Below are positions 12,301 through 23,039 of a stretch of 64,000 nt of DNA, in pieces (the stretch's first letter is position 1; every line of letters begins with the position of its first letter). This DNA comes from Pseudocercospora fijiensis CIRAD86 (Eukaryota; Ascomycota; Dothideomycetes; Mycosphaerellales; Mycosphaerellaceae): contig NW_006921533.1 in the NCBI RefSeq assembly GCF_000340215.1, positions 249,616 to 313,615 on the forward strand, given 5' to 3'. The notes beneath the pieces were generated by a model, which was given only the letters and a program-made list of their open reading frames with translations, did no database searches and was not told the origin of the DNA. The translations under genes and the position numbers were made by a program.

Positions 12301-13440
12301 ATATTAACTATTTTATCGCTAACCTATAAGAGGTCTATTTTATAGGTAAGACCGAGCGATAGTAGATAACTTAACTACCTTCTAAACTAGCGACACCTAC
12401 TCGCGCTTAATTGCGACTACCGATAACGCCGGAAACACACTACCTCGTCTATTCTAATATAATACTACGACCGTTACTATTAAAATAGCGTATTTAGTCG
12501 TTACCTATTCGCTAACCTATAGTTTTATTACCTCCGCTAGGTAACCTTACTCCGAGGCTATTTCCGCGCCTTCTACCGCCCTCCTTTAATATACTACGCC
12601 GCGAGACAATGCTAGATATATAGTCCTTGTAACCGCTCGATTTAGACGACGTTAAAGAGGTAGATTTAATAGGAGATACACTATTAGTACGAGGTCTACC
12701 TACGCCGCTAGGCACTTACTATTTAACTAACTAATAGAATTAAGGTAAGCTATTATAGGTCTTTATATATAGTATTCGCGAGATTAACGGTATTGCTATA
12801 AACGACTATTACTTTACCGATTCTAGCCTCTCGTCGTTCGAGGAGCTTTTTATTTTCTATAACGTAGACTAGTATACTATAGATACGATAATAAGCTATA
12901 TACGAGATAAGGATTACGAACGAGCGGCTAGGCGACTAACTAGTTAGATAATAGACGACTCGGAAGATAACGCTACTAATAACCTACCTAGTAACGAGCG
13001 AGTTAGACGAGAGATAAGAGATATAAGAATATATAGTAACCGCTAGTTAACCGCTAGTTAGTTAACCGCTAGTAAGTTAATAGCTTATAGATAACGTACT
13101 AAGTAATAACGAGGTCGAAGAGATAGCAATTAGTGTAGCTAGGCTTTCCGATATAGTCGTAGAAGGTAGTAATTATATAGTAATAATAATAGTCTCTTCT
13201 ACTATAAAATTGCTACTTCTATAATAGTCTCTTCTACTATAAAATTGCTACTTCTATAATAGTTAAATAGTTAAATAGCCGCTTTACTAATAGGCTCGAG
13301 AGAGGCGCCCTTCTTAACCTAATTTGTTACTACGCCGAGCGGTTCTAAACGCTACTAAACTAGAGGATTGCGGGTAGCTTATTGCCTAGTAATTACTAGT
13401 AAAACGCTATACTCGTAACTCCATTTAGGTTTCACTAAAA
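9400..13440 (+). mobile_element. Mutator-like (MULE) DNA transposon relic
   Basis: RIP-degraded block. From about 11,035 the plus strand reads LFLLDANYKTTDLS and then, near 11,230, AIVDDSALEQAAINLS. Apart from TAG stops this is one frame. The D-x-x-YKT and later D-S-x-L-x-x-A-A pattern is that of MULE transposases. Codons upstream (about 10,450-10,800) and downstream (about 11,900-12,350) stay in coding-like frames that I cannot assign. I did not find the terminal inverted repeats, so both ends are approximate. Normal-composition sequence begins at about 13,440. Confidence 0.6.
13190..13262. repeat. Two tandem copies of a ~36-bp unit
   Basis: The unit beginning AGTCTCTTCTACTATAAAAT is repeated twice head to tail inside the degraded MULE block. 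Short TTAACCGCTAG repeats lie just before it (about 13,036-13,080). Confidence 0.8.
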
Positions 13441-14549
13441 CTCCTAACATACACGACAAATCCTTCTTACATGTGGCAAACGGCTGGAAACCTACTGCGC
13501 AAGGTGCCTTTTGGTGGGGAACGACCGGAGGTCAGAGAGTCAGAGTGGAGATGGAGGATGGCTGGTGCTTTCTGCCAAGCCACATCACATGCAGATCTCA
13601 TACGCAAGTCAAGTCGTGCTGGCTGCTGATAATAGGCACCGCACTGCCAGCTGAAACGTAGTGTGGATTAATCTGCAGAGCCTTCTCTTGCAGCCGCACA
13701 TCCGTTTGCTGGCGAGATGTGCAGATGGCAATAATCATGGCGTGTGCAACATATAATTGAACCACTTCCGACCAGCTGAAACACATCTGCAGCTCTGACC
13801 AGGCATCCCACGTGACCTGGGTTGTTCTCGATCCCGATGACCCCGTTCGAACTCTACTGCTTGAGCCTCCGCGATGACCATGGACGTCGAAGGCTCCGCA
13901 GAACATTCTCCACCCCTCTACCAGAACCAATATGTTGACTCGTCGGACGGGAGAGCGGCATGCTGACCTCTCCTACCCCTTCTGTGCCTTCACAACGGCA
14001 GTGCTCGACTCAGAGCGAGACCCTTCACCGAACGTACCTACATGCCGCGAGTGAATGAATGCTTCACGCAATAATTCCACTAGCTCGCATTCTTCGCCCA
14101 AACCCTTTTTCCTGGAACGGCCTATAAGCACGCATCTTTTTCCTTTCTGGCTGTAAGCGTCTCGACGATGGCTTGCGACTTCGATGTAGTATAAAAAATC
14201 GTGCCTACGGGTTTACGACCTTTCATTTGCAACCCGAGTCTCAGCTCAACGGCCCTCTCGTCGTCCCTAAATGCCTTCTTACTGCCGGGAATTTCTCGAA
14301 TCTCAACATCGCGATCGGTCATGGCTACATGATGAAGAAGAAGAAGAAGCCAAGTATGTGCCTTTTCGTTAACCGTTATCGCGCTTAACCTATCTCGAAA
14401 TGCAGCGACAACGTAGGAAGCGGACATATAGCATTGTATAACATTCGTACCTGGTAGGCACAATCACAGCTGTTATATATTCTACTCTATACACTTTTCG
14501 CCAATCGTCTACATTACTTCGCATTACTACCATAGATATTACATCTCCT
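13441..14549. other. Intergenic, no gene recognised
   Basis: Normal base composition resumes here. Open frames up to about 110 codons exist on both strands, but none shows domain-like sequence, a signal peptide or a consistent intron pattern. The part next to 14,549 is the likely 3' UTR of the phosphatase gene. Confidence 0.6.
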
Positions 14550-16601
14550 CTAAATCTCCTCCCTTGCGGCATTGACCACAGCCCAGACACCATTTGCAGT
14601 ATTATTAGTAAGATTAGTCTGAAGAATCTTCCCACCCTTCAAACTCCCACTCTCTACGACCCCAAAAGGTCTCTGCAACTTATTAGCGCCGCTCTTCACG
14701 GTGAAGTTTGCAATGGAAATCTCGAGGGGGTTGCGAGTATGAACAGTTGGCAGGCCAAAGTACGAAGCGTTGACCTCCTCGTAGGTGAGGTGGAGTTCAA
14801 AGTATCCTCTGTAGTAAAGATCGTTCCACTGCAGTTCTGGGTTGGCGCCGACCAGCCAGTCGCTGTAATTGTTCGCGCTCTTGATAGTGATGTTCTGGCC
14901 ATATGGACAGGGCGAGGTGACCGCAGAGCCGGCGAACTCAACGCCCAGACCGCCGTTGCCATTTGAAGGAGAGTAGTCAGTGTGATCAAGCCAGACCAGA
15001 TCAGACACCCAAGAAGCATGACTGTCTCCTGAGATCACGATGTTGTTTCCGATTTTGTTCTGAGTGAGGAAGTTCAATGTGCGGTTGCGGTTCGCTTGGT
15101 ATCCATCCCATGCATCGTAGTCCAAGGGGTTGGTGTTTCCGAACGAAACAGACTCGTTCACTCTCGAGAACACGGTCTGAGAACCTATGACTCGCCATCT
15201 CGCACCACGGTTAGCAGATTCACCGAGTTGGTTGTAGAACCAGTTCTCTTGTCGACTTCCCATCATCGATCGCCCGGCATCGTTAGAGATGGAATGGATA
15301 TAGTCGGTGTTCCAGTACAGATCAGTGATCGAGCGGTCGTACTGACGAGTGTCGAGCATAACCAGATCGAGAAGGGAGCCGATCTTGAAACTACGCCAGA
15401 TGCGGAGATTGTCGTCCATCTCAACCTGACGAATTGGCATCCATTCGAAATATGCGCGTACTGCATTCATCTTGCGCTGATCGACAGAAACTCCTCCGTC
15501 CATAACGAAAGAAGCCTCGGTATTGTTCAGCTCCGAAGCGCCGTCGCGGTACGTGTTGTCAGAGACATCGTGGTCGTCCCACACCGGAATCCAAGGGAAA
15601 GACTGGTGCGAGAGTAAAAGATCCAAGTCGGTGCGGTAAGTGGCAAGTCTCTGTCGGTAGTCATCGAGGGTGTAGATGATCTTGTCGGGAACTGGAATAC
15701 GGCCAATGCTGTACCCATACCCATAATCGCCATTGCCTGCGTACTGAATGCAAAATCGTCAGGTAACAATGAAGACGGGTCGTCGGGGTTCAAGCTTACC
15801 TCGTAAATGTAGTCACCAAGGTGAAGGACGAAATCGACGCTGTCCTTTCTGGCGGGATTTCCATAGGCGTTGAAGAAACCAAATGGAAAGTTGCTGCAAG
15901 AGTACACAGCAAGGCCGACCTTCGAGACGTAGTCGTTCTCGTCAGGCGTGGTCTTGGTGCGACCAAGAGGACTCTTCTTATCGCTACCACAGATATTGAA
16001 CTGGTAGTAGTAGCGTGTCCATGCCGTCAGGTTTGAAGCCTCAACCTTGACAGTGTAATCAATATCACTTGAGGTGTACGCTCTTCCACTGCTTTCCACG
16101 TGCGCAAAGTCCGAATCCTTGGCCACCTTGAATTCGACACAGACTGGAGCGGTCGACACTGTCTGATTGGGGCCGTGGTTGTATAGAGGCATGTATGCGC
16201 TCACTGTCTTGTTGCTAGCCACGTCCGCGTTCATCGGCGCTACGCGAGTCCATAGTATGACGCTATCGGGGTATGGATCACCTATGAATCAAGAGCAAGT
16301 CATTAGCAAAGGTGATAAGCATCAAGACAGGCTTGAACAATCAAGGCTTACCAGAAGCCACGCCATGGGTGAAGTTGAGTTGATCCGCAGTGAATGCCTT
16401 CTCGGGCCTGCAATGCAGGTCAGCCTCAACTACCGAAATGCAATTGCGGTTGCTAGCTTACGTATTTCTCTTGTTGATTTTGTGCAGTGACAGGCCAAGG
16501 CCTGGATGGTTGTGAGATGGGGATCCATAGTTGATGTTCCTCCTCCAGCTCGCTTCTGCAAGCAGAGAACAGCCAAGGACGGACAGGATGGAGAGCTTCA
16601 T
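14550..16601 (-). CDS. Secreted PhoD-like alkaline phosphatase
   Basis: Four exons on the minus strand: 16,601-16,462, 16,407-16,352, 16,281-15,800 and 15,743-14,550. All introns are GT-AG (54, 70 and 56 bp) and all phases agree, giving 623 residues. The N-terminus MKLSILSVLGCSLLAEAS looks like a signal peptide. FTHGVASGDPYPDSVILWTR marks the PhoD N-terminal domain. The metallophosphatase core shows GDYIYE (about 221-226), VWDDHDVSDN (about 281-289), MLDTRQYD and SGDSHASWVSDL (about 464-475). These supply the metal-binding Asp, His and Asn ligands of the family, which releases phosphate from mono- or diesters outside the cell. Many N-x-S/T sites fit secretion. No lesion is visible. The exact substrate cannot be told from sequence. 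Confidence 0.93.
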
Positions 16602-17159
16602 CTTGGCCAGAATCTCAGGCGGAGCGAGTGAATGAAGTGTGGCCTCCCCCTCCCGCTCTCACATCTTGGGCGGTCAGCTAGTCCTTATGAATGAGCCCTG
16701 CCGCAATCAAGATTTCATCGCAGCAGAGGCGCCGGTGTCCGGTCGTGAGTGAGCTCTCCCAGGATGCCGTCGATGGCTCGAAGAAGCCGCACGGCCGATC
16801 GCGTAGAAGATGCAAAGCACCAATCATCGGCGTTGTATTATTGAGCGTTGCTTAACACCTCTTTCGTTGATTTGGCTTCCTTGGCAGCATGAGTGCTGCA
16901 TCGCTAGGCGCGTGGTGCCGGTTTCTCGTGGGCCGGACGTGTGAATGGAGAAGTGAGAAAGCGGAGGCGGAGGCGGAGGTGAGGAGAACAAGAAGTCCTC
17001 GACACGTGCGTCCAGATGCTGCTGCTGGTTGGCTTCATCCCGTCATCCTTCATGTACTGCACCTTACTGTAGACAGGAACGATCTAAGCGACCATGCCTC
17101 GCATCAAAGTTGATCAAACGTGGTCGCGTATCATAGAATATGGACAGCAGACGGAGCTC
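16602..17159. promoter_or_regulatory. Upstream region of the phosphatase gene
   Basis: About 560 bp of normal-composition sequence separate the phosphatase ATG from the left end of the 17,168-20,480 element. It must hold the phosphatase promoter. I see no gene and no certain binding site. Confidence 0.5.
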
Positions 17160-17167
17160 TATATATG

Positions 17168-17463
17168 CCAGATTGTCAATGAAGAATTCACAGCGCAATC
17201 TTTGCCCCTACAAGTTCTTTTTAAAATATCTTTTTATCTAGAGGAGTTATAGCTTCATAATATAAGACAAAGATACTCTAATTTATATGTATTTTTAGAA
17301 AATGATAAAATTTCTAGTAGTTATATCCTAAGCTAATAAGCTATATAGCTTAAACTTCTAAGTAAGAGATTTTAGAATTTTAGCGTTTTCTTAAGTCTTA
17401 GTATACTATTTTTAGTAATACAAAACCTAGACCTTATAGTTTTACTTAATAAAAATCTAATTT
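17168..17463 (+). repeat. Left terminal inverted repeat of the 17.2-20.5 kb element
   Basis: Runs from CCAGATTGTCAAT to the TAGACCTTATAG segment. It is inverted at about 20,190-20,480. A same-orientation relative occurs at 19,486-19,700, and a second inverted one at 19,877-20,093. Confidence 0.75.
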
Positions 17464-17536
17464 GAGATTTTTCTCGTAATATAGCTACTATTAGTTATAA
17501 AATGTGCTCCTAGGCGGCTAGCGCGTGCCTAGAGGA

Positions 17537-17559
17537 GTGCGAGCGAAGCTTTCGCCTTA
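17537..17559 (-). repeat. Degenerate inverted copy of the GCGAGC hairpin repeat
   Basis: Reads as an imperfect reverse complement of the hairpin units at 19,185-19,213 and 19,414-19,442. Confidence 0.6.
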
Positions 17560-18179
17560 TATATACTAAGCTAATTCGGTTCTTTAGACCTCGAAGCTAG
17601 ACCTTGAAGCTATTACTATTATTATACGATTTAGTTCTATTAGAACAGTTTATTAGGAATAAGTATTTTTATATTTTTGTATTACTATTTTTCTTTTCTA
17701 GTATTTTAGATACTACTTTATTATTTTTAACTTTATATATATTACTTACTTTTATTCTAGTTTTCTCTAATTTTTTATATCTATTACTACTTTTTATATT
17801 ATTAAAAAAACTATTTTTAATTTTTTTCTTTAATGTTTTACAGTTTTTCTATTTAGTATCTTACTTGTTTTACTTACCTATTTTATATTTTCTTATTTAT
17901 TTTTATTATATGTTTTCTTTTTTCTAATACGTCTAAGTCCTCTTATTTATATCCTTATTTATTACTTGTTTTCTATCTTACTACTTAGTTTAGTACTAGC
18001 TTATTATTTAGTCTATTAATTAGCTTATTATTTAGTTTATTATTTACTTTGTTCTCTAGTTTTTTATTTAATCTATTATTTGCTTTATTATTTAGTTTCT
18101 TCTCTAGTTTATTATTTACCTTCTTTTTAACTTTATTATAAGTTATTTATTTACTAGAATATAATTTATTTTATTAATT

Positions 18180-18600
18180 GTTTAACTAATTGTTTAACTA
18201 ATTGTTTAACTAATTGCTTTACTAATTGTTTAATTAATTATTTAATTAATTGCCTTACTAATTGTTCTACTATTGTTTTATTTATTGTTTTATTAATTGT
18301 TTTGTTAATTGTTTTGTTAATTGTTTTGTTAATTGTTTTATTTATCGTTTTATTAATTGGTTTATTAATTGTTTTCTTAATTGTTTTATTAATTGTTTTA
18401 TTAATTGTTTTGTTAATTGTTCTATTAATTGTTTTATTAGTTGTTTTATTAGTTGGATTACTAGTCGACCTACTAGTTGTNNNNNNNNNNNNNNNNNNNN
18501 NNNNNNNNNNNNNNNNNNNNNNNNNNNNNNNNNNNNNNNNNNNNNNNNNNNNNNNNNNNNNNNNNNNNNNNNNNNNNNNNTTTGTTGTTTTGTTAATTGT
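18180..18600. repeat. 12-mer tandem array (TTAATTGTTTTG-like) with 100-N gap
   Basis: Degenerate head-to-tail copies of a 12-base unit (TTAATTGTTTTA/G) lead into a run of exactly 100 N at 18,481-18,580 and resume after it. The 100-N run is an assembler gap of unknown true size. The Leu/Ile/Val-rich and Phe/Cys-rich frames across it are products of the repeat, not genes. Confidence 0.85.
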
Positions 18601-18975
18601 TTTACTAACCAGGATAGTACCCGTACGTAAGTACTTCTGCTCCTTCTACTTACGTAGTAATAGCGGTAGCGCCCGCCAGTTTTTAAATTTTATATATACC
18701 TAGTATAGCGGAGCCGCGAATTTTAGGGTTCCTCGCTCTTATTCTCGCTCTCGTTCCTTTAATATTTTTCGGTAATTTTATAAATTTAAATCGTATGTTT
18801 TCTATAATTAAAATTAATTTTTCTATAGGTTCTTTTATTAAAAGTTGTTTTATAAATTCTTTTATTAATGTTTTAGTTAATTTTCTTATTAATTTTCTTA
18901 TTAATTGTTTGTATATTTTACTATATATTTTACTATATATTTGAAGTATTAGAAGGAAGGTAAAAGGCTTTACTA

Positions 18976-19044
18976 GCGGTTGTTCGGGAAGTCGGCGGTT
19001 GTTCGGGAAGTCGGCGCTTGTTCGGGAAGTCGGCGCTTGTTCGG
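18976..19044. repeat. 19-bp tandem repeat, three and a half copies
   Basis: GCGGTTGTTCGGGAAGTCG occurs at 18,976-18,994 and 18,995-19,013, then with one change (GCGCTT) at 19,014-19,032, followed by a partial copy. There is no spacer between units, so it is not a CRISPR-like array. Confidence 0.9.
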
Positions 19045-19184
19045 AGATACCGGCGCTAGCTCCGAAAGTCTCTACTTGTAGAAATTGACCAATTAGGTAT
19101 ATAGGATTCTAAAATCCGGGGTCGGCTTAGCGTCACGTATAGCTGAGTACGCATTCTAGCAACTAGATTGGTACCTACGTTGCT

Positions 19185-19213
19185 ATTGTAAGGCGAGCTT
19201 CGCTCGCAATAAT
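19185..19213. repeat. Hairpin repeat, copy 1 (GCGAGC-TTC-GCTCGC)
   Basis: A 29-bp unit carries a perfect 6-bp stem with a TTC loop (19,193-19,207), flanked by ATTG and CAAT. It is identical to 19,414-19,442. Surrounding sequence (AATCCGGGG blocks near 19,115 and 19,360) is also partly duplicated, so this is a roughly 230-bp direct repeat. Confidence 0.85.
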
Positions 19214-19413
19214 AGGGCTGTTGCTGTCGGCGCATAGTGCTATTGGCGCATTGTTATAAAGTCGAAAGTAACGTGATCTTCGGAAGGCGAGTTCTGCCGT
19301 TCTACCGTCCTACTAGTTCGTATAGAATACAGCCAATCAGAGCTTCAGCTTCTGAAATCCGGGGAGTTACGTAGTGATTTCTTAGGGGATTCGGCTACTG
19401 TAGTACCCTTGTT

Positions 19414-19442
19414 ATTGTAAGGCGAGCTTCGCTCGCAATAAT
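19414..19442. repeat. Hairpin repeat, copy 2
   Basis: Identical 29-bp unit to 19,185-19,213, with stem-loop at 19,422-19,436. It sits immediately before the foldback element at about 19,470. Confidence 0.85.
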
Positions 19443-19469
19443 CTAGAATTTAAAACTTAAATTCTTCTT

Positions 19470-20100
19470 AGATTCCCTTTCGTATATCTTTTTCTTTAGA
19501 GGATTTATAGCTTAGTAATATAAGACAAAAATACTCTATTTTTAATCTAGTATTAGAGAATTACTAAAATTATTATAGCTAGCTACTAATATAAGCCTAA
19601 AATTCTAGAATAAAGATTTTAAGACTTTTGCGTTTTTTAAGCCTTAGTATACTATTTTTAGTAATCTAAAACCTAGACCTTATAGTTTTACCTACTAGGA
19701 ATCTATACTAGGGCTTTTACTTTAACTAAGCTATAAATAGTCTTATAACTTGAAAAAGAATATTCTTAAGAATTGTAAACTGTAAATTACTAAGCCTGCA
19801 ATTCTTAAGAATATTCGCTTTAGGATTTTAAGACTAATAGTAAGCGTATTAAGATAAGAATCTCAACCAATATTTATACTAGATAAAACTTTAAGGTCTA
19901 GGTTTTAGATTACTAAAAATAGTATACTAAGGCCTAACAAATACTAAAATCTTAAAATATTTATTTAAGAGTTTTAGGCTAATCTTAGTAGATAGCTATA
20001 ATAGTTTTAGTTATTTTCTAAAAATATATAAAAGTAAAAGTATATTTGTCTTATATTACTAAGCTATAACTCTTCCAAATAAAAAGATAAACTAAAGAGA
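19470..20100. repeat. Foldback (MITE-like) repeat
   Basis: 19,486-19,700 and 19,877-20,093 are inverted copies of each other, both starting near TATCTTTTT...GTTATAGC and running to the AGACCTTATAG segment. The short centre (about 19,740-19,870) is also partly self-complementary around AATTCTTAAGAATATTC. The arms are relatives of the terminal repeats of the enclosing element. Confidence 0.7.
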
Positions 20101-20189
20101 ATATAGTAAGAAAATAATATTCCTTTCTAAATTGTATTACTAATAGTTTCTATACTAATATATAAATTGAAATTTAGACTTTTATACGG

Positions 20190-20480
20190 TAAAACCATAA
20201 GATCTAGATTTTAGATTACTAAAAACAGTATGCTAAGGCATAAAAAATGCTAAAATTGTTAAACTTCTAAATTAGAATTTTAGGCTGTATATCCTATAAA
20301 TTTAGTAGGTAACGACTATAAATTTTATTATATTCTAAAAATAAATACAAATTAGAGTATCTTTGCTCTATATTACTAACCCATAACTCCTCTATATAAA
20401 AAGATATAATAAAAAGAACTTGAAGGGGCAAAGATTGCGTTGTTGTCGCTGCGCTCAGAAGTGCTGTATTGACAATCTGG
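20190..20480 (-). repeat. Right terminal inverted repeat of the 17.2-20.5 kb element
   Basis: Inverted counterpart of 17,168-17,463. It ends ATTGACAATCTGG and is followed by the presumed target duplication TACGTATG. Confidence 0.75.
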
Positions 20481-20643
20481 TACGTATGGGCCTCCCTAAC
20501 AGCACGCCGTCGGCCAGAAGACGACCGCCACGAGCTCCACGCCCGCCACCCGCACACTCCGGCGATGATGAACATGTACAGGTCCGATGTAAGAGGCAGA
20601 AATGGAAGGGATGGTTATCATATTCGCTAGGGCCTGCTTTGCT

Positions 20644-22760
20644 CTACCCCTTACATAGGCAGACACTGTAGCTTTCCTCTTCACATGTGTGCTGCTGCAA
20701 GAGTGCACGTGTCACCATGGTGGCATTGTAGAAAGAGAGCTGCTGTCTGGTGGAAAGGCTTGAACTGGATATCCTAAAATTTCTGATGCCTACAGCAAAT
20801 GCGTTCATGCGACTTGGCAGAGCTTCTGAGGAGTAAAGGGGCCAATACAGCAGGTTTGTGGTTCTGGGAACTTCTCCATCGTCCGCACATGGACCTTTTC
20901 TATGCAGAGTCCGACTATAGCCTGCTCGAGATTTCATGCACACTTTCTCGACGGGGACAGCGGCAGTTTGAACGCTGAATCGAGTAGAAGGCAGCTTCTT
21001 ACTGGCCTGGTGGATAGTCGCCTGTTGGCTGCGTGTTATCCTAGAGACTCTGTCAGCCACAGCGAACATCTTGGACGGCACGACCAAACCTACGAAAAGA
21101 CCAAGACCGGCACTTTCACCTTGTCCAGTCAGGCGTGAGACAACGCCTCCTACGGGACCATTTCCAAGTGTGCCGAGAAGACCGCCTGCGTCTGGAGTCG
21201 CAAAATACGGATCTGGAGCCTTGCCGGTAATCACATCTGCTGCCTTCTCGGCAGAAATGTGAACGGGAAGAGCAAGGAAGAAACCAGGAGTTCTGGGCCA
21301 GATTGAGCCATCTACCCCTCGTAGACCGTCTACGCCGTTGACTCGGAAGTCACTGTCGAGTACAGCGTAAGGATCGCCTTGTGCACCAATCCGAGCAGTG
21401 CCGCAAGCACTACAGAAAGCGAAGAATTCTGTGATCAGCAAGTGTCTCAGCCATTTGGCAAGAAATCATCAGACTCACTGATAACCCCAAGCTTTATCGC
21501 GGATGTCCTGAGCCAATTGAGAGGACCGCGAAGGAAACTGCGCTTCGCCAGGACTGTTCTCAGTGAAGCCATCGCCTCCAAGAGGAATCAAATCAGCAAA
21601 GGCCCGACGACCAAAATCAACTGCATCCATAATAGCTTGAACATCCTCGTTGCCGCTAGTGGAAAAGCTATTGAACTGGATTTCAGGCATAGCAAAGGGA
21701 TTGGTCGAGCGAAGCGTCACCCTGCCTCCCCTATTCCGCGACTGGGCCTTGAGAATGATCCAGGTCCAATGCATAGGATCAGCGACAGCTTCTGATGCAT
21801 AGTTTGGGTGATAACGTCGGAAGAACGCTGGAGCACCGCTGATATAGACATCAGGTTCCCATTGTGCTGCGACGGAAGACCGCAGCGTGACAGCGAGCGC
21901 CTGGACTCAGTCTCAGCACGAACAACACAGGATCTGGGGTGGCTTTCACTTACAGGGCCATTGCTTCCGTACACCCTCTTAAGAGCCTGTATAAAATCAG
22001 CGGGAACGGATGTCGATCAAGAAAGGCATCGCCTACCGGAGTCATGCTGTTCATCTATTGCTGCAGACATAGATCTGGATTTTTATAGTTGAATGTGCAG
22101 GCCTTTGTCGAGGAGAATGCTGAAGGAGTCTTGCCATACTCGAATCGGTCTTGCAGATTCCTGCCTACACCAAGGGAAGAAACTGTCGTTTTGATGCCGT
22201 GACGCGAGAGTTCTTCTGGAGGTCCAATGCCGCTCAGCATAAGTAGCTCTAATCGCGGTCAGCAACTGCACTCTCTGTGCGAGAAGTTTGATTCCCTGCT
22301 TACTTGGCGTCTCGAAGGAGCCGGCAGAGAGAATGACTTCTCTGACGGCAAAGGCATATCCAGCTTAGCTACGAGCTCCGGTCTATCGCGGGTCCGCGGA
22401 ATACAGACTTTTCCCAACTTCATACCGGACTCCATAAGTTCGAGGCTTGTGGCTGCTGGTATTAAGCAGGAGTTTGGTCACGAAGGTGTTCATCTGTATA
22501 TGCAGGCTCGGGTACTGTTGAGCAGTCTCAACTATAAATCGGCGAGTACCTTCTCAGGTCAGTCTAGTCTTCCAAGGAAACCTAAAGCTAATCCGACGTA
22601 CCACTGCGGGTCGAGTCTGTGGGATCGACCGCTATCGGGACTTGCTACAGATTTGCTTCGGCGTCTCGTGTTCTACCCGGTGCAGTGAAATCAGTGGCTA
22701 CGATGTGCGTAAGTCCAGTCATGGTGGTAAGAAGTCCTTCGATAAGACTCTGCGAAGACT
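20644..22760 (-). pseudogene. GMC-family FAD oxidoreductase, 5'-truncated and frame-broken
   Basis: Minus-strand segments carry clear GMC (glucose-methanol-choline) features. EVILSAGSFETP joins across an intron to LLMLSGIGPPEELSRHG (about 22,360-22,190), then GVGRNLQDRFEYG. VYISGAPAFFRRYHPNYA and ILKAQSRNRGGRVTLRSTNP lie at about 21,830-21,690. Spliced past a 3' intron, HACGTARIG leads into the C-terminal VLDSDFRVNGVDGLRGVDGS and PRTPGFFLALPV. The 3' half splices cleanly. The middle (about 21,960-22,140 and 22,360-22,690) needs several frame changes and contains TAG/TAA, and the FAD-binding N-terminus is missing where the RIP block begins. Normally such enzymes oxidise alcohols or sugars and are often secreted. 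This copy is most likely dead. The C-terminal end is uncertain because the frame stays open to 20,644. Confidence 0.75.
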
Positions 22761-23039
22761 CATTAGCTTCATAGATGGCATTTGAGCGTTCTAGTGCCTG
22801 CTTACCTTGCCTAGAGAAATGAAAAAATCTTGAAAGCATTTTGTTCACCAGCAGTGCACGCTGACACTGCTGGTCTCCGAGGATCTCCCAAGTCAAGCAA
22901 TAGGTCTAAGGTGCTGTATAGCGTGCTTTTCAACTCCACCAGAACGATTGTCAAGAATTCCGAATTGTGAGAAATGAATGGACGCTCTATTGCGAGCTCA
23001 ACGCAAAGATGCACTAAGTGAAAGAGGAACTCGACAAGA

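Larger units (their letters stand above)
17168..20480. mobile_element. Long-TIR DNA element, non-autonomous or decayed, with assembly gap
   Basis: Both ends start CCAGATTGTCAAT (17,168-17,180 and, inverted, 20,468-20,480). They continue as inverted copies through GCAATCTTTGCCCC and further AT-rich sequence to roughly 290 bp. Flanking 8-mers TATATATG (17,160-17,167) and TACGTATG (20,481-20,488) differ only by C-to-T and G-to-A, so they look like a mutated 8-bp target duplication. No transposase is recognisable inside. The interior holds foldback repeats, a 12-mer array, a 19-bp tandem array and two hairpin repeats. An 8-bp duplication fits hAT or MULE families, and I cannot decide between them. 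Confidence 0.7.

Noticed and set aside
12512..12715. 67-codon minus frame, Ser/Arg/Gly-rich
   Set aside because: It is antisense to coding-like sequence of the plus-strand MULE relic, with biased composition from RIP and no motif.
15096..15617. 173-codon plus-strand frame
   Set aside because: It is the antisense shadow of the phosphatase exon 4 and has no domain features.
17604..17927. 107-codon open frame MKLLLLLYDLVLLEQF with very hydrophobic product
   Set aside because: It lies in a T-rich stretch inside the repeat element. The Leu/Phe/Tyr bias follows from base composition, and there is no other sign of a gene.
18262..18703. Two overlapping frames rich in Ile/Val/Leu or Phe/Cys/Asn
   Set aside because: They are translations of the 12-mer tandem array and run through the N gap.
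18976..19044. Short regular repeats that might suggest a CRISPR-like array
   Set aside because: The units abut without spacers and the genome is eukaryotic. It is a simple tandem repeat.
19193..19207. GC hairpin resembling a bacterial intrinsic terminator
   Set aside because: There is no U-tract after the stem, and the context is a fungal repeat element.
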